NCBI GenBank assembly: GCA_051294375.1
Contig: CM119265.1
Location: forward strand, 23,026,099-23,090,098
Source of the DNA: Paraspadella gotoi
Lineage: Eukaryota > Chaetognatha
Reading direction: 5' to 3'
DNA: 64,000 nucleotides
Shown here one piece after another: positions 32,440 to 43,970 of the stretch. How positions within the stretch are numbered: the stretch's first letter is position 1; every line of letters starts with the position of its first letter. The position numbers and the translations under genes are program-made. A model generated the notes under the pieces. It was not told the DNA's origin, searched no databases, and saw nothing but the letters and a program-made list of their open reading frames with translations.

Positions 32440-34024
32440 ACGCGATAGAGATGAGACGGTAGACAGAGAGATAGAGATGATCTCTGACGATCCGCAATAG
32501 CAGTTATGATACGTAGACGCGGCGATGAGAGATTGTGGCGAAGACCGGCGATAGGAGTCGACGAGCGCCTCTTGTAGATAGTGAGCAATATTGACGAAGA
32601 AGCGGGCCGAGTTAGAGATGGACGACGGGCGATAGAGATGACGTGAAGCGGCGATAAGAGACTGACGACGCTACCGGCCGATAGAGATGCGCAAGACGCG
32701 CTGATAGAGGATGTGACGATCGGGCGATAGAGATGTACGAAGTACTCGGCAAGATAGAGATGACGGACGACGGCGATAGAATGACGAAGACGGCGATAGA
32801 GATTGAACGACGGCGATAGACGAATGGCGAAGACGGCGGATTGAGATGACGACGACGGCGATAGAGATGCGAAGACGGCCGATAGAGGTATGACTGACGA
32901 CGCGATAGGAGATAACGAATGTACGGCGATAGAGAATGACGAGCTGACGGCTGATAGAGATGACGAAGACGGCTGATTAGAGATTGACGACGACGGCGAT
33001 TAGAGATAATTGAAGACGGCGATAGGAGTATGACGACTGACGCGATAGAGATGACGAAGCGGCGATAGAGATGACGACGGACGGCCGCGATAGAGAGCAA
33101 GATGACAAAGGACGAGCCTTGATAAGAGATGACGACATGTGCTGTGATAGAGTGCACGAAGAACGCGCGTATAGATAGATGACGACGACGGCCTGATAGA
33201 GATGCACGAAGCCGGTCGGCTAGAGGAAGATGACGCGACGGCTAAACGAGCTAGAGATAAGTGTGAGAAGACGACTGTATGAGATGCGACGACCTGTAGC
33301 GCAGTATAGAGGATGACGAAAGAGACGGGCGATTAGACGCTCGCGCACGGACTGCTGATAGAGATGACGACGGGCGATAGATGATGACGAAACGGCTGCA
33401 TAGATGATGACGACGACAGGCGATAAGAGATGGCTTCGACGACGATAGAATGACGACGACTCGGCGCGATAGAGATGACGAAGGAGGCCGATAGAGATGA
33501 CGACGACGACGATAGAGTGACAAAGACGGCGATTAGGAGATGACGACGTCAGATAGAGTATTGACGAAGACGGCGATTTTATGATGATTGACGGACGGAC
33601 GGTCGATAGAATGCACGAAACGGCTCGAGTAGAGTATGAGACGATCGACGGCGATAGAGGATGACGAAAGGACGGTCGATAGACGATGACGACGACTGGC
33701 GATAAGAAGTATGACAATAAGACGCGATAGACGTATAGATTGCAGACTGGCGATTAGAGATGACGAAAGTACGGCGAATAGACGATGACTGACGACGGCG
33801 GATAGAGACTGACTTTCGACTCGTATCGATAGAGATGACGACTGACGCAGATAGAGAGATGACGCTGACGGTCGATAGAGATGACGAGACGGCGATAGAG
33901 ATGACGACGAACGGTCGATTTAGGAGATGACGAAGACGGCGATTAGAGATGAACGGACGACCGTGCCGATAGAGATGACGACGACGGCGATTAGAGATGA
34001 CCAACGACGGCGATAGAGATGACA
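32440..34024 (+). repeat. 21-bp satellite with 42-bp higher-order pattern
   Basis: Units of the form CGATAGAGATGACGACGACGG alternate with CGATAGAGATGACGAAGACGG, so the true period is about 42 bp. About 70 units are present, with frequent one-base insertions and losses, typical of unpolished consensus. Ser/Arg/Tyr-rich minus-strand ORFs are readings of the repeat. Confidence 0.93.
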
Positions 34025-34049
34025 NNNNNNNNNNNNNNNNNNNNNNNNN

Positions 34050-34080
34050 GTCGTCATCTCTATCGTCGTCGTCGACTTCA
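34050..34080 (-). repeat. Inverted copy of the 21-bp satellite beyond the gap
   Basis: GTCGTCATCTCTATCGTCGT is the complement of the satellite to the left of the gap 34025-34049. Orientation switches exactly at the gap. Confidence 0.9.
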
Positions 34081-34795
34081 TTCAATAAATTCTGACTCAA
34101 ACGTCAAAAACTGTTGTCCATTGCCACGTCGTTGTTGTTGTTGTCGTCGTCGTCTTTGTTGTCGTCTTCTTAGTCGTCTTTATTGGCGTTATCTTGGTCG
34201 TCGTCGTCGTCGTCGTCGTCCTTTGATTCCGAAAATGATGAAGAATAAAGCGAAATGGAATGACGATTGGCGGAGGCAGAGGTGATACATAGATGAGATG
34301 TGATATATGAGATGTGATAGGTGAGAGGTGATAGGTGATAAGTGAGAGGTGAGAGGTGAGTGTCGCTAGTGAGTTGACAAGGTGTAGGAGTTGAGCGATG
34401 TAAGGGTGAGTCTCGAGGCTGAAAGAGAAAAAATGAATCCAAAAATGGGTGAGGTCGAAGTGTGAAGGGTGAAGTGGAGGCGTCACTGGAAAGTGAAAAA
34501 AACGGTCGAGGGTGAGTGCTGAGTTAATTAAGGGTAAGTTTGTTGGGGGAGAGAAAAGTTAAAGAAAAGAGCGAAAGAGAAAAGAGAAAAGAGAGAAAGT
34601 CAAAAGAGAGCAAGAGAGAAATAGAGAAAAAAGAAATAAAATAGTAGAGAAGGAGAAGGAAAAGGAAAAGGATGAGAAGGAGAAGGAAGAAGAAGAGAAG
34701 AAGAAAGAGAAGAGAAAGGAAAAGGAGCGTTGGGAAAAGCGACAAAGAAATCCCAAGTTTGTTTGGATTTTTCGCATAAGAATCTCAGATGTCGG

Positions 34796-34796
<1 letters not shown>

Positions 34797-34847
<51 letters not shown>

Positions 34848-34868
34848 GCTCTCCCTCTCTCTCTTTGA
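34797..34868. repeat. (CT)n microsatellite
   Basis: A clean CT run of about 45 bp followed by TTTCTCGCTCTCCCTCTCTC. Confidence 0.95.
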
Positions 34869-35029
34869 AAAGCATGAAAAGGGATTTGATTACCCGACGA
34901 CGATTTTTCGATGTCGCGTCACTTACGCAGATTTCGTCAAAACTCGTCGAGAGACGAACTCACTCGCACTTACCCCAATTCTATTTTTGCCCTCACCCAA
35001 ATCCCTCGACTTAACCCAGAAGTCCAAGA

Positions 35030-35111
35030 GCAGTTGTGGCCGAGTGGTTAAGGCGACTGACTAGAAATCAGTTACGATCTTCGTGCACAGGTTCGAATCC
35101 TGTCAACTGCG
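35030..35111 (+). tRNA. tRNA-Ser (anticodon AGA), copy 2
   Basis: 82 nt, identical to copy 1 at 17527-17608 except in the variable arm, where ACGG/CCGT becomes ACGA/TCGT. The two changes are compensatory and keep the stem. Acceptor GCAGTTG/CAACTGC, discriminator G, anticodon AGA in loop CTAGAAA and T loop GGTTCGAATCC are all kept. Flanking sequences of the two copies are unrelated. Seven T follow directly as the Pol III stop. Confidence 0.98.
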
Positions 35112-35118
35112 TTTTTTT
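35112..35118 (+). terminator. Pol III terminator of tRNA-Ser copy 2
   Basis: TTTTTTT immediately after the discriminator base. Confidence 0.9.
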
Positions 35119-35211
35119 CCTATTTCGCCCCTTTCACTTGATGTTTAATTACTATGTTTATTTAACAATATCTGAAAAACTAAAAAAATTTTATTAACAC
35201 TACCTGCTATT

Positions 35212-35329
35212 CTCTCTGTCTCTGCTCTCTTCGGTCTGCTTTCTCTTACATCGTCTCTACTTCGCCTCCTCCTCGCGTACTGCTCCTCGCTCTCTCTCTC
35301 TCTCTCCTCTCTCTCTCTATCTCTTCTCT

Positions 35330-35365
<36 letters not shown>
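35212..35365. repeat. (CT)n-rich tract
   Basis: Interrupted CT repeats with a clean run at about 35333-35362, leading into pyrimidine-rich sequence up to the gap at 35602. Confidence 0.85.
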
Positions 35366-35765
35366 CTCCTTTTTATCCCTTCCTCCTTTTTCTCCCCAAT
35401 CCTCCACCCTCACAATGCAGTGACTCTTCATTCACAGGGATTGATTATTCACTCCTGACGACCTCGACTCGATTTTCCTTAACACCAGCACTCCTCATCT
35501 TCTTCTTCCTCCTTCCTTCTCTTCCTCTTCTTCCTCATTCGTCTTTTGCCCGATTGGTCGACCTCGTCGTCGCCTTGGAGTCACAAGCTGGCAAAAGTCC
35601 GNNNNNNNNNNNNNNNNNNNNNNNNNNNNNNNNNNNNNNNNNNNNNNNNNNNNNNNNNNNNNNNNNNNNNNNNNNNNNNNNNNNNNNNNNNNNNNNNNNN
35701 NNNNNNNNNNNNNNNNNNNNNNNNNNNNNNNNNNNNNNNNNNNNNNNNNNNNNNNNNNNNNNNNN

Positions 35766-36740
35766 CTCTCTTTCTGTCACTATATATTTTTTTGTCTGTC
35801 TGTCTGTCTTACTTGATGCCTCTTTCTCTCATGCTTCTATCTTTTTCCCTTCACTTATCTTTCAATAATTAGGTTCCCCATACTTTACTACTTTTAATCC
35901 TATAAAGCTTCCCGAACGTGCAGCCACACAAAATCTATTTAACAAAACCAAGCATTAAGAGACGCAGATATATATACAAACGCAGGGCTCGCTCGGAAAT
36001 GACTGTCTATTTCTGACCTCAAACGCGACCCCTTGTGGCGAAAGTCTCGGCTCAACCCCGAGCGCCCTCTATTTTTTTTCCCACGAATCTCATCGGACAG
36101 AATCCNNNNNNNNNNNNNNNNNNNNNNNNNNNNNNNNNNNNNNNNNNNNNNNNNNNNNNNNNNNNNNNNNNNNNNNNNNNNNNNNNNNNNNNNNNNNNNN
36201 NNNNNNNNNNNNNNNNNNNNNNNNNNNNNNNNNNNNNNNNNNNNNNNNNNNNNNNNNNNNNNNNNNNNNNNNNNNNNNNNNNNNNNNNNNNNNNNNNNNN
36301 NNNNNNNNNNNNNNNNNNNNNNNNNNNNNNNNNNNNNNNNNNNNNNNNNNNNNNNNNNNNNNNNNNNNNNNNNNNNNNNNNNNNNNNNNNNNNNNNNNNN
36401 NNNNNNNNNNNNNNNNNNNNNNNNNNNNNNNNNNNNNNNNNNNNNNNNNNNNNNNNNNNNNNNNNNNNNNNNNNNNNNNNNNNNNNNNNNNNNNNNNNNN
36501 NNNNNNNNNNNNNNNNNNNNNNNNNNNNNNNTGTCAATTTTAAACAAATAGTACCATGTCTCCCAAACAATTAGTAAAAATGAAGAATGAGAAGTTTGAG
36601 AACAGCTCAACTCGACTCATAATTTCTTTCTTATTCATATCCGAAACTCGCTCGTTAATTTAGTTCGAATTTACCCTTTGACCCTTGACCTGATTTAAGC
36701 CTCTTCATTTTCTAAATTAACCCTTCTACATTCCATCCGT
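35766..36740. other. Gap-broken AT-rich DNA
   Basis: Includes (TGTC)n at about 35792-35808 and the gap 36106-36531. No gene can be supported. Confidence 0.5.
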
Positions 36741-36751
36741 TTAACCGCATC

Positions 36752-37125
36752 TCCACACTCGCACCCACATTTTCATGCTGCTCCACACTCGCACCCACAC
36801 TTTCATGCTGCTCCACACTCACACCCACACTTTCATGCTTCTCCACACNNNNNNNNNNNNNNNNNNNNNNNNNNNNNNNNNNNNNNNNNNNNNNNNNNNN
36901 NNNNNNNNNNNNNNNNNNNNNNNNNNNNNNNNNNNNNNNNNNNNNNNNNNNNNNNNNNNNNNNNNNNNNNNNNNNNNNNNNNNNNNNTACCCACATTTTC
37001 ATGCTTCTCCACACTCACACCCACATTTTCATGCTTCTCCACACTCATACCCACATTTTCAAGCTTCTCCACATTCACATCCACACTTTCATGCTTCTTC
37101 ACACTGACACCCACACTTTCATGTC
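36752..37125 (+). repeat. 30-bp minisatellite around a gap
   Basis: Unit CACTCACACCCACATTTTCA followed by TGCTTCTCCA, about four copies left of the gap 36849-36987 and four to five copies to the right. Its length is a multiple of three, so on the minus strand it reads as repeated decapeptides such as VEKHENVGVS with variants ESVGA and ENVGM, open on both sides of the gap. Confidence 0.93.
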
Positions 37126-39554
37126 TCTCTTTGAAGAGAGGCCCCCAATTCTCTACACGCCCCTGCACCCACCCAAGGGTCACCCACCCATGGGTCACCC
37201 CCCTTGGACTCCCCCCATGAGACCCAACCCTCCCCCAAGCATCATAGAAATGACTCGGGGCTCAGATCCAAACGAGTGACCCTCATTCTCTCTCAGTGAA
37301 CCCTTGACGATGACCNNNNNNNNNNNNNNNNNNNNNNNNNNNNNNNNNNNNNNNNNNNNNNNNNNNNNNNNNNNNNNNNNNNNNNNNNNNNNNNNNNNNN
37401 NNNNNNNNNNNNNNNNNNNNNNNNNNNNNNNNNNNNNNNNNNNNNNNNNNNNNNNNNNNNNNNNNNNNNNNNNNNNNNNNNNNNNNNNNNNNNNNNNNNN
37501 NNNNNNNNNNNNNNNNNNNNNNNNNNNNNGAGTCACTATAAACACTGTTATTAGTAATGAGGTCAAATCAATCGTTCGGAAAAATGGGGAAACAGAATGA
37601 GATCGAGTTGGGATTGAGGGTAAGTAACCGGGTAGGGAAATAGTAGTATTAAAAAAATATTAAATGTAATGCTTTAGCGAACAAGCTTTCGTTTAATAGT
37701 TTTGAAAAATGTTTGAGATGAAATACAGTTGTAAAATGAAGCTTGACAAGTAAAATTCTTACGCTCAACCACGCATAGCAGNNNNNNNNNNNNNNNNNNN
37801 NNNNNNNNNNNNNNNNNNNNNNNNNNNNNNNNNNNNNNNNNNNNNNNNNNNNNNNNNNNNNNNNNNNNNNNNNNNNNNNNNNNNNNNNNNNNNNNNNNNN
37901 NNNNNNNNNNNNNNNNNNNNNNNNNNNNNNNNNNNNNNNNNNNNNNNNNNNNNNNNNNNNNNNNNNNNNNNNNNNNNNNNNNNNNNNNNNNNNNNNNNNN
38001 NNNNNNNNNNNNNNNNNNNNNNNNNNNNNNNNNNNNNNNNNNNNNNNNGGCGCGCTGGGGCGGAGGCAGTTTTAGGGGGAAGTAAAGAGACTCGCCTGCA
38101 CAGTGGATTTTGAGTGGAGCGAAGTGGAAACGTACTAAATAGAAGGTGTTGTATCATGTTTTTTTGTTTTTTTTAATTTATTTTTTTCAAGCTCTTTCAG
38201 AATCCTCTCTTTAAAATTCTAAATTTGAAAAAAAAATCTTCTATGTTATTAACTATACATAAAATCTCAAAATCTTTTGAAAATTTCGTTATCTCTCGAA
38301 GTTACTCTAACGTTATTTATAGAANNNNNNNNNNNNNNNNNNNNNNNNNNNNNNNNNNNNNNNNNNNNNNNNNNNNNNNNNNNNNNNNNNNNNNNNNNNN
38401 NNNNNNNNNNNNNNNNNNNNNNNNNNNNNNNNNNNNNNNNNNNNNNNNNNNNNNNNNNNNNNNNNNNNNNNNNNNNNNNNNNNNNNNNNNNNNNNNNNNN
38501 NNNNNNNNNNNNNNNNNNNNNNNNNNNNNNNNNNNNNNNNNNNNNNNNNNNNNNNNNNNNNNNNNNNNNNNNNNNNNNNNNNNNNNNNNNNNNNNNNNNN
38601 NNNNNNNNNNNNNNNNNNNNNNNNNNNNNNNNNNNNNNNNNNNNNNNNNNNNNNNNNNNNNNNNNNNNNNNNNNNNNNNNNNNNNNNNNNNNNNNNNNNN
38701 NNNNNNNNNNNNNNNNNNNNNNNNNNNNNNNNNNNNNNNNNNNNNNNNNNNNNNNNNNNNNNNNNNNNNNNNNNNNNNNNNNNNNNNNNNNNNNNNNNNN
38801 NNNNNNNNNNNNNNNNNNNNNNNNNNNNNNNNNNNNNNNNNNNNNNNNNNNNNNNNNNNNNNNNNNNNNNNNNNNNNNNNNNNNNNNNNNNNNNNNNNNN
38901 NNNNNNNNNNNNNNNNNNNNNNNNNNNNNNNNNNNNNNNNNNNNNNNNNNNNNNNNNNNNNNNNNNNNNNNNNNNNNNNNNNNNNNNNNNNNNNNNNNNN
39001 NNNNNNNNNNNNNNNNNNNNNNNNNNNNNNNNNNNNNNNNNNNNNNNNNNNNNNNNNNNNNNNNNNNNNNNNNNNNNNNNNNNNNNNNNNNNNNNNNNNN
39101 NNNNNNNNNNNNNNNNNNNNNNNNNNNNNNNNNNNNNNNNNNNNNNNNNNNNNNNNNNNNNNNNNNNNNNNNNNNNNNNNNNCAAGGGCTGGAAAACCCG
39201 CACGTGCCCGAACACGCCCGCGAGATCACGGGCGCTAGCAATCACGTACCAGATATAGAGAGAGAGAGATGGAGAGAGAGAGAAAGAGAGTGAAAGAGAA
39301 AATGTAGCAGCAAATCGAAGATTTTTTTTTTTCAAATCTCAAAATTGACACTGGATAGAGTAATAGAATTCCGTTATAAGAGACATATTCGTACTATATA
39401 CACTACTAAAAGGAAAAGAGATGAAGAAAGAGGAAGAGACAGAAAGAGAGAGGAAAAAAGTAAAGAAACATTCGGAGAAAAAGGAAACAGCGTGAGTTTT
39501 CTTCTTTGTATTAAATATTCAAAAAGAAAAAACATATCGTACTACGTTCATCTC

Positions 39555-39560
<6 letters not shown>
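37126..39560. other. Gap-rich stretch, mostly unknown sequence
   Basis: More than half of this stretch is N. The visible pieces (37126-37315, 37530-37781, 38049-38324, 39183-39589) show C-rich then AT-rich unique DNA, a GA patch at 39258-39300 and a CT array at 39559-39589. No gene is supported. Confidence 0.5.
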
Positions 39561-39589
<29 letters not shown>

Positions 39590-40308
39590 NNNNNNNNNNN
39601 NNNNNNNNNNNNNNNNNNNNNNNNNNNNNNNNNNNNNNNNNNNNNNNNNNNNNNNNNNNNNNNNNNNNNNNNNNNNNNNNNNNNNNNNNATTCACAATAT
39701 TTCTTTTTTTTCCCTTTTTTTTGAATGAAGGATGTCATGAAATTGTGTCGGAGGATGAAGTGGAGAAGGTGAGATAAAAGAAAAGGTGAACAAAATGACA
39801 TGAAACGATTTATTGGGGTGAGAGAAAGCTAATGGAATCGAATGAGCTAATATGTACATTATAAACATGTACAATGTTGTTTTTCTNNNNNNNNNNNNNN
39901 NNNNNNNNNNNNNNNNNNNNNNNNNNNNNNNNNNNNNNNNNNNNNNNNNNNNNNNNNNNNNNNNNNNNNNNNNNNNNNNNNNNNNNNNNNNNNNNNNNNN
40001 NNNNNNNNNNNNNNNNNNNNNNNNNNNNNNNNNNNNNNNNNNNNNNNNNNNNNGAGAGAGAGAGAGAGAAAGGAGACTTTGGTTTACCTTTAGAAAACAA
40101 TTATGAAAATACTTTTATAACTAAAAAGGGTAAAGTGTTTCGACGAGAGTTTGAAACTTTGAACAATTTGTTTTTTTAAAAATAAATTTGTGAAAAAAAA
40201 AGTCAATAGTTCATCGATGATTCTCAAATATTTCACCGATAAATATTTTATTCTGTTAAGTTAAAAATGTTTTCTTAATATAAAACACCGTGCTGAAATA
40301 TAACTTAC

Positions 40309-40366
40309 AACGGGTCGAGGCTCAGCACGATTTAGAGCTTTAGAATTAATTCGACACGTTTCGATG
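40309..40366 (-). CDS. Candidate short exon, minus strand
   Basis: Acceptor CCCTTTTTTGTCTCAG, then 58 nt open in phase 1 (IETCRINSKALNRAEPRPV), then an excellent donor GTT|GTAAGT. It lies 131 bp downstream of the exon at 40497-40615, but that exon leaves phase 0 while this needs two carried bases, so a small exon may lie between, or this one is read HRNVSN-stop. The same DNA recurs, damaged, in the right arm near 49690-49755. Confidence 0.3.
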
Positions 40367-40496
40367 CTGAGACAAAAAAGGGTCGCATACGTACTTTCCT
40401 ATTTTCCCGCAGATGAACAACCCTCCCGCCACTCCCCTTAACCCCTTCCCGACCCCAACCCCATGACACCTTCCTCACCCAACTCCCCGTTCTCAC

Positions 40497-40615
40497 CTCT
40501 TCGTCTCTCCAACTGGCGAGGTTCTCAAAGTCCTCGACCGGATCGAGACTCCGAGTGAAGTTGTAGAGAAATTGAAAGGATTTCAACCTTTGCTCTTTTG
40601 TTCTTCGCGAAGATT
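40497..40615 (-). CDS. Candidate internal exon, minus strand
   Basis: 119 nt between an acceptor (CTCCCAAAATTTCAG) and a donor (GAAGAG|GTGAGA). Only one frame is open, giving 39 residues: SSRRTKEQRLKSFQFLYNF, then RSLDPVEDFENLASWRDEE. The upstream intron is pyrimidine-rich. The mixture of aromatic, acidic and basic residues looks globular; no family was recognised. The right-arm copy (about 49315-49420) has indels that destroy the frame. Confidence 0.42.
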
Positions 40616-40619
40616 CTGA

Positions 40620-41350
40620 AATTTTGGGAGGGGGGCGAATGGGGGAGGAGTAGGGGGGAGGGGGAGAGAGAGAGGTTTTAAAGAGAAGATGAGAGGAAAA
40701 GAGAAAAGCGTCAATTGAAGTTATAGAAAGGAGAAATCATAAGAGTGGAAGGAGGCTTGGGGATAAAAAAAGCTTGATAAAAACCTTTGGGAAGAAACAA
40801 TAGAAAAGAACGGAAGAGTAGAGGAAAAAGGTTGGGGAGAAGAGAAGAGAAGAGAGAGAAGGAAGAGAGAGTAGAGCAAGAAGAGAAGAGAAAGCAGAAA
40901 GCGAAGAATTCGAAACGACCATAAGAGCAAGAAAAATAGGAAGGGAAAACCCCAGAAAGAGAAAGAATATTTTATTTTTTTTTGAACACAATTTAGAAAA
41001 AAAAAAAAAAAAAATTTGAACTAAGCATTTATTATATTTTTTATTATTCTTTTTTTGATTTCGTTGGTGTCGAGAGAGAGAGAGAAAGAGATAGATTTTT
41101 TTGTCGTGTGTGTTTATGTATTTGTTTAGTGTTTTTTTATTATTTGTATTTTTGGCGGTGAGGAGACAGAGATGAAGAGAGAGAGAGAGAGAGAAAGATG
41201 AGAAGATTGAGAGATGAGACTAGAAGAGAGAAGAGAGAGAGCCAATTGTGGAAATATATATTTATGTGATTATATTCCTCTCCGATGCTGTCTACTCGTA
41301 TGGATTTATTAAAGATTTAATCCTATTATTAATTGATCCGTCCCTGCTAT
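40620..41350. other. Purine-rich intron-like DNA
   Basis: G/A-rich on the plus strand with (GA)n patches (41069-41090, 41178-41195). Minus-strand ORFs here are pyrimidine artefacts. No exon was recognised. Confidence 0.45.
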
Positions 41351-41452
41351 TATCTATCTTCGTATTGGCATTTGTATGAATCCTCTATGAGTTTCATCTC
41401 TATTCTGTGTATGTAGTTCTCTCCTGTTTCTTTTTCTCTCTTTTTTCTTTCT

Positions 41453-41485
<33 letters not shown>

Positions 41486-42336
41486 TTTTCTTTCTTTTTT
41501 GCTGTGTCTGGGCTGTGTCTGTCTTTCTTTACTCTTTTCCTTCCTAACTTTCATCTCCTCCTTCTATTTGCCTACATCGGGCTTTTCATAAGTACTCCAC
41601 CGTTGATCCGTTGCCTCGAATTTCTTTTCCCTTCAGACCAAAGCAAAAAAACAAAGGTCAGTCCAGTCCATCGGCCTTTTCGTCTCCTTCGTTTCCCCTC
41701 CCCTCCCTCCTATTCAATACCTGATGCCTCTTCTACCATGCTTAATCATGTGTCTTCGCCGGTCTATGCTACATGTTCCAAATTATTGCCATTCATTTTT
41801 TATTCCATGTTTTTTCTCTATTTTTTTATCTTTCTCTCTCCTCTTCTACTCTGCCCAACTATTACCAACATACATAATATTGTCCTTAAACTTATTTATC
41901 TTCCATCGTTTATAACGACACTCTCGATGTCGAAAAAAACATTCAAGAAAATATAATCAACTTCAAGACAGAAATTAACTGTAAATAATAATATGACTGA
42001 ATTATACTAATTAAAATACTTCGACTCATTCTCATCCCCTTTATTGGTTGACCTGCTTTGCTCGTTTTTTTTTCTTCCGCACCGCTTTTCAAACATTCAT
42101 ACTGAACATGACGATTACCAACATGCTCTCCCATCCCTTTTCTTTCTTCTTTCCAAACCCCTAAATAGTCCTTTTTTTCCTCATACATCCATCAAATCCT
42201 CTGTTTTCCTTTCCTTCCTTTCTCCCCCCCCCCCTTTCGTCCGGCGATTCTCTATCCGGTTCGATTGTCTCCGGGCTCGCCGGGATCTTCCCCTTTTCCG
42301 CCCTTTTCTCANNNNNNNNNNNNNNNNNNNNNNNNN

Positions 42337-42426
42337 AAAAAAATGGCGGCCAAAAAGGATTCCGCCGCCGCGACATCTGAGGGCGAGGGGATGAATCGCT
42401 CAGACTTTTGGACTTTTCAGGCTTTT
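42337..42426 (+). CDS. Short ORF beside a gap, possible first exon
   Basis: Right after the gap, AAAAAAATGGCGGCCAAAAAGG gives an ATG in good Kozak context. It reads MAAKKDSAAATSEGEGMN and then about 11 more residues to TGA. No donor was found before the stop. The inverted copy at about 48180-48290 is degraded. Confidence 0.22.
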
Positions 42427-42439
42427 TGAATGTTCGTGT

Positions 42440-42460
42440 TTCTTTCTTTCTTTCTTTCTA

Positions 42461-42535
<75 letters not shown>

Positions 42536-42537
42536 TC
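42440..42537 (+). repeat. (CTTT)n microsatellite
   Basis: A clean run of CTTT with one CTA interruption. A shorter one lies at about 41441-41483. The mirrored position in the right arm (about 47935-48150) shows only a scrambled A/G-rich version. Confidence 0.96.
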
Positions 42538-43753
42538 ATTTCCTTTTTTTCCTTTCCCCCTAATGATCCTTTTATCCCTGCCCTTTTCACATATTTTTTC
42601 CTACATCCGGGTTTTCATAAGTGACCTCCACCGTTGATCCCTTCTGCCCTCGAATTTCTTTTCCCTTCAGACTCGAAGCAAAAAAAAAGGTCAGTCAGTC
42701 CATCGCTTATCGTCTCCTTCGTTGTCCCCCCCTCCCTCCTATTCAAACCATGCCATCTTTTCTACCATGCTCTAATCATTGTCTCGCCGTCTATGCTACC
42801 ATGTTCCAATTATTGCCATTCCATTTTTTATTCCATGTTCCAATTGTAGTGCCGACCCTTCTTACCTGCGCCAACTATACCAACTGACATATATTGTCCT
42901 TCAAACTATTTATTCCCGTTTTATAACGACACTCTCATGTCGAAAAAAACATAAGTAAATATATAATCATTCAAAAGGAAATATGTAAAAAAATAATATG
43001 ATTGAATATATATTAAAATATTCGCGACTCATTTCTCATCCCCTTTTATTGGTTGACCTGCTTTGCTGTTTTTTTCTTTTCCGCACCGCTTTTCAAAACT
43101 ATCATACTAAACATGACATACCAACTGTCCCATGCCCGGGTATGCCCGACTGCCAAAACCCTAAATAGTCCTTTTTTTCTCATCATCCATCAAATCCTCG
43201 TTTTTCCTTTCCTTCCTTTCTCCCCCCCCCCTTTCGTCCGGCGGATTCTCTTCCGGTCGATTTCTCGGTCGCCGGGATCTTCCCCTTTTCCGCCCTTTCT
43301 CAGGCTTTTTGTCCGCGAGGTTTTATCNNNNNNNNNNNNNNNNNNNNNNNNNNNNNNNNNNNNNNNNNNNNNNNNNNNNNNNNNNNNNNNNNNNNNNNNN
43401 NNNNNNNNNNNNNNNNNNNNNNNNNNNNNNNNNNNNNNNNNNNNNNNNNNNNNNNNNNNNNNNNNNNNNNNNNNNNNNNNNNNNNNNNNNNNNNNNNNNN
43501 NNNNNNNNNNNNNNNNNNNNNNNNNNNNNNNNNNNNNNNNNNNNNNNNNNNNNNNNNNNNNNNNNNNNNNNNNNNNNNNNNNNNNNNNNNNNNNNNNNNN
43601 NNNNNNNNNNNNNNNNCATCGTCTTCCAACACAAAAATTATGCTAAAAACATCATAAAATATATTTAAAAATGATTATTAATTATTATAATTTCATTTCT
43701 AAAACTGGAAATCCGACGATGACTTGGCGGAATCTACGACTGATCTTGATATT

Positions 43754-43781
43754 TATCGATTATCGATTATCGATTATCGAT
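43754..43781. repeat. Heptamer tandem repeat ATCGATT
   Basis: Four units of TATCGAT; each contains the palindrome ATCGAT. In the right arm the matching place (near 46285-46310) reads ACATCGCGCAATAATGCGAT, a damaged form. Confidence 0.9.
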
Positions 43782-43970
43782 GTATCACGGAGCAATTTAT
43801 GTCATTGATTCTCTCTGTGGAAGACATCATCACTTACGACTTATTAATCTTGGGAAAGGAGGAGATGGGAGGAAAGGAAAGGAGGAGATGAGAGGAAAGG
43901 AAAGGAGGAGATGAGAGGAAAGGAATAGAGAAGGAAAAGGAGGAANNNNNNNNNNNNNNNNNNNNNNNNN

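Larger units (their letters stand above)
30330..34745. repeat. Imperfect palindrome 2 (about 4.4 kb)
   Basis: The left arm (30330-32440, forward) is matched by the right arm (34050-34745, reversed): 30361-30600 with 34510-34740, 31940-32110 with 34260-34400, and the (CGATAGAGATGACGA)-type repeat on both sides of the gap at 34025-34049. The right arm is clean; the left arm is indel-rich. The left arm also carries about 1.2 kb (30650-31830) absent from the right arm. Confidence 0.85.
41560..43327. repeat. Two direct copies of a roughly 0.75-kb unit
   Basis: 41560-42311 and 42590-43327 share a series of landmarks in order: TTTTCATAAGT.CTCCACCGTTGATCC, GAATTTCTTTTCCCTTCAGAC, ATGTTCCAA.TTATTGCCATT, ATAACGACACTCTC.ATGTCG and TTATTGGTTGACCTGCTTTGC. 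Both end near the same CGGGATCTTCCCCTTTTCCG block, beside gaps. A third, inverted and damaged copy lies at about 46980-47880. Confidence 0.88.

Noticed and set aside
33220-34100. Ser/Arg/Tyr-rich ORFs of 90-181 codons
   Set aside because: They are readings of the 21-bp satellite; indels shift them from unit to unit.
38225-39335. ORFs of about 340 codons on both strands
   Set aside because: More than 85 percent of each is N from the gap 38325-39182.
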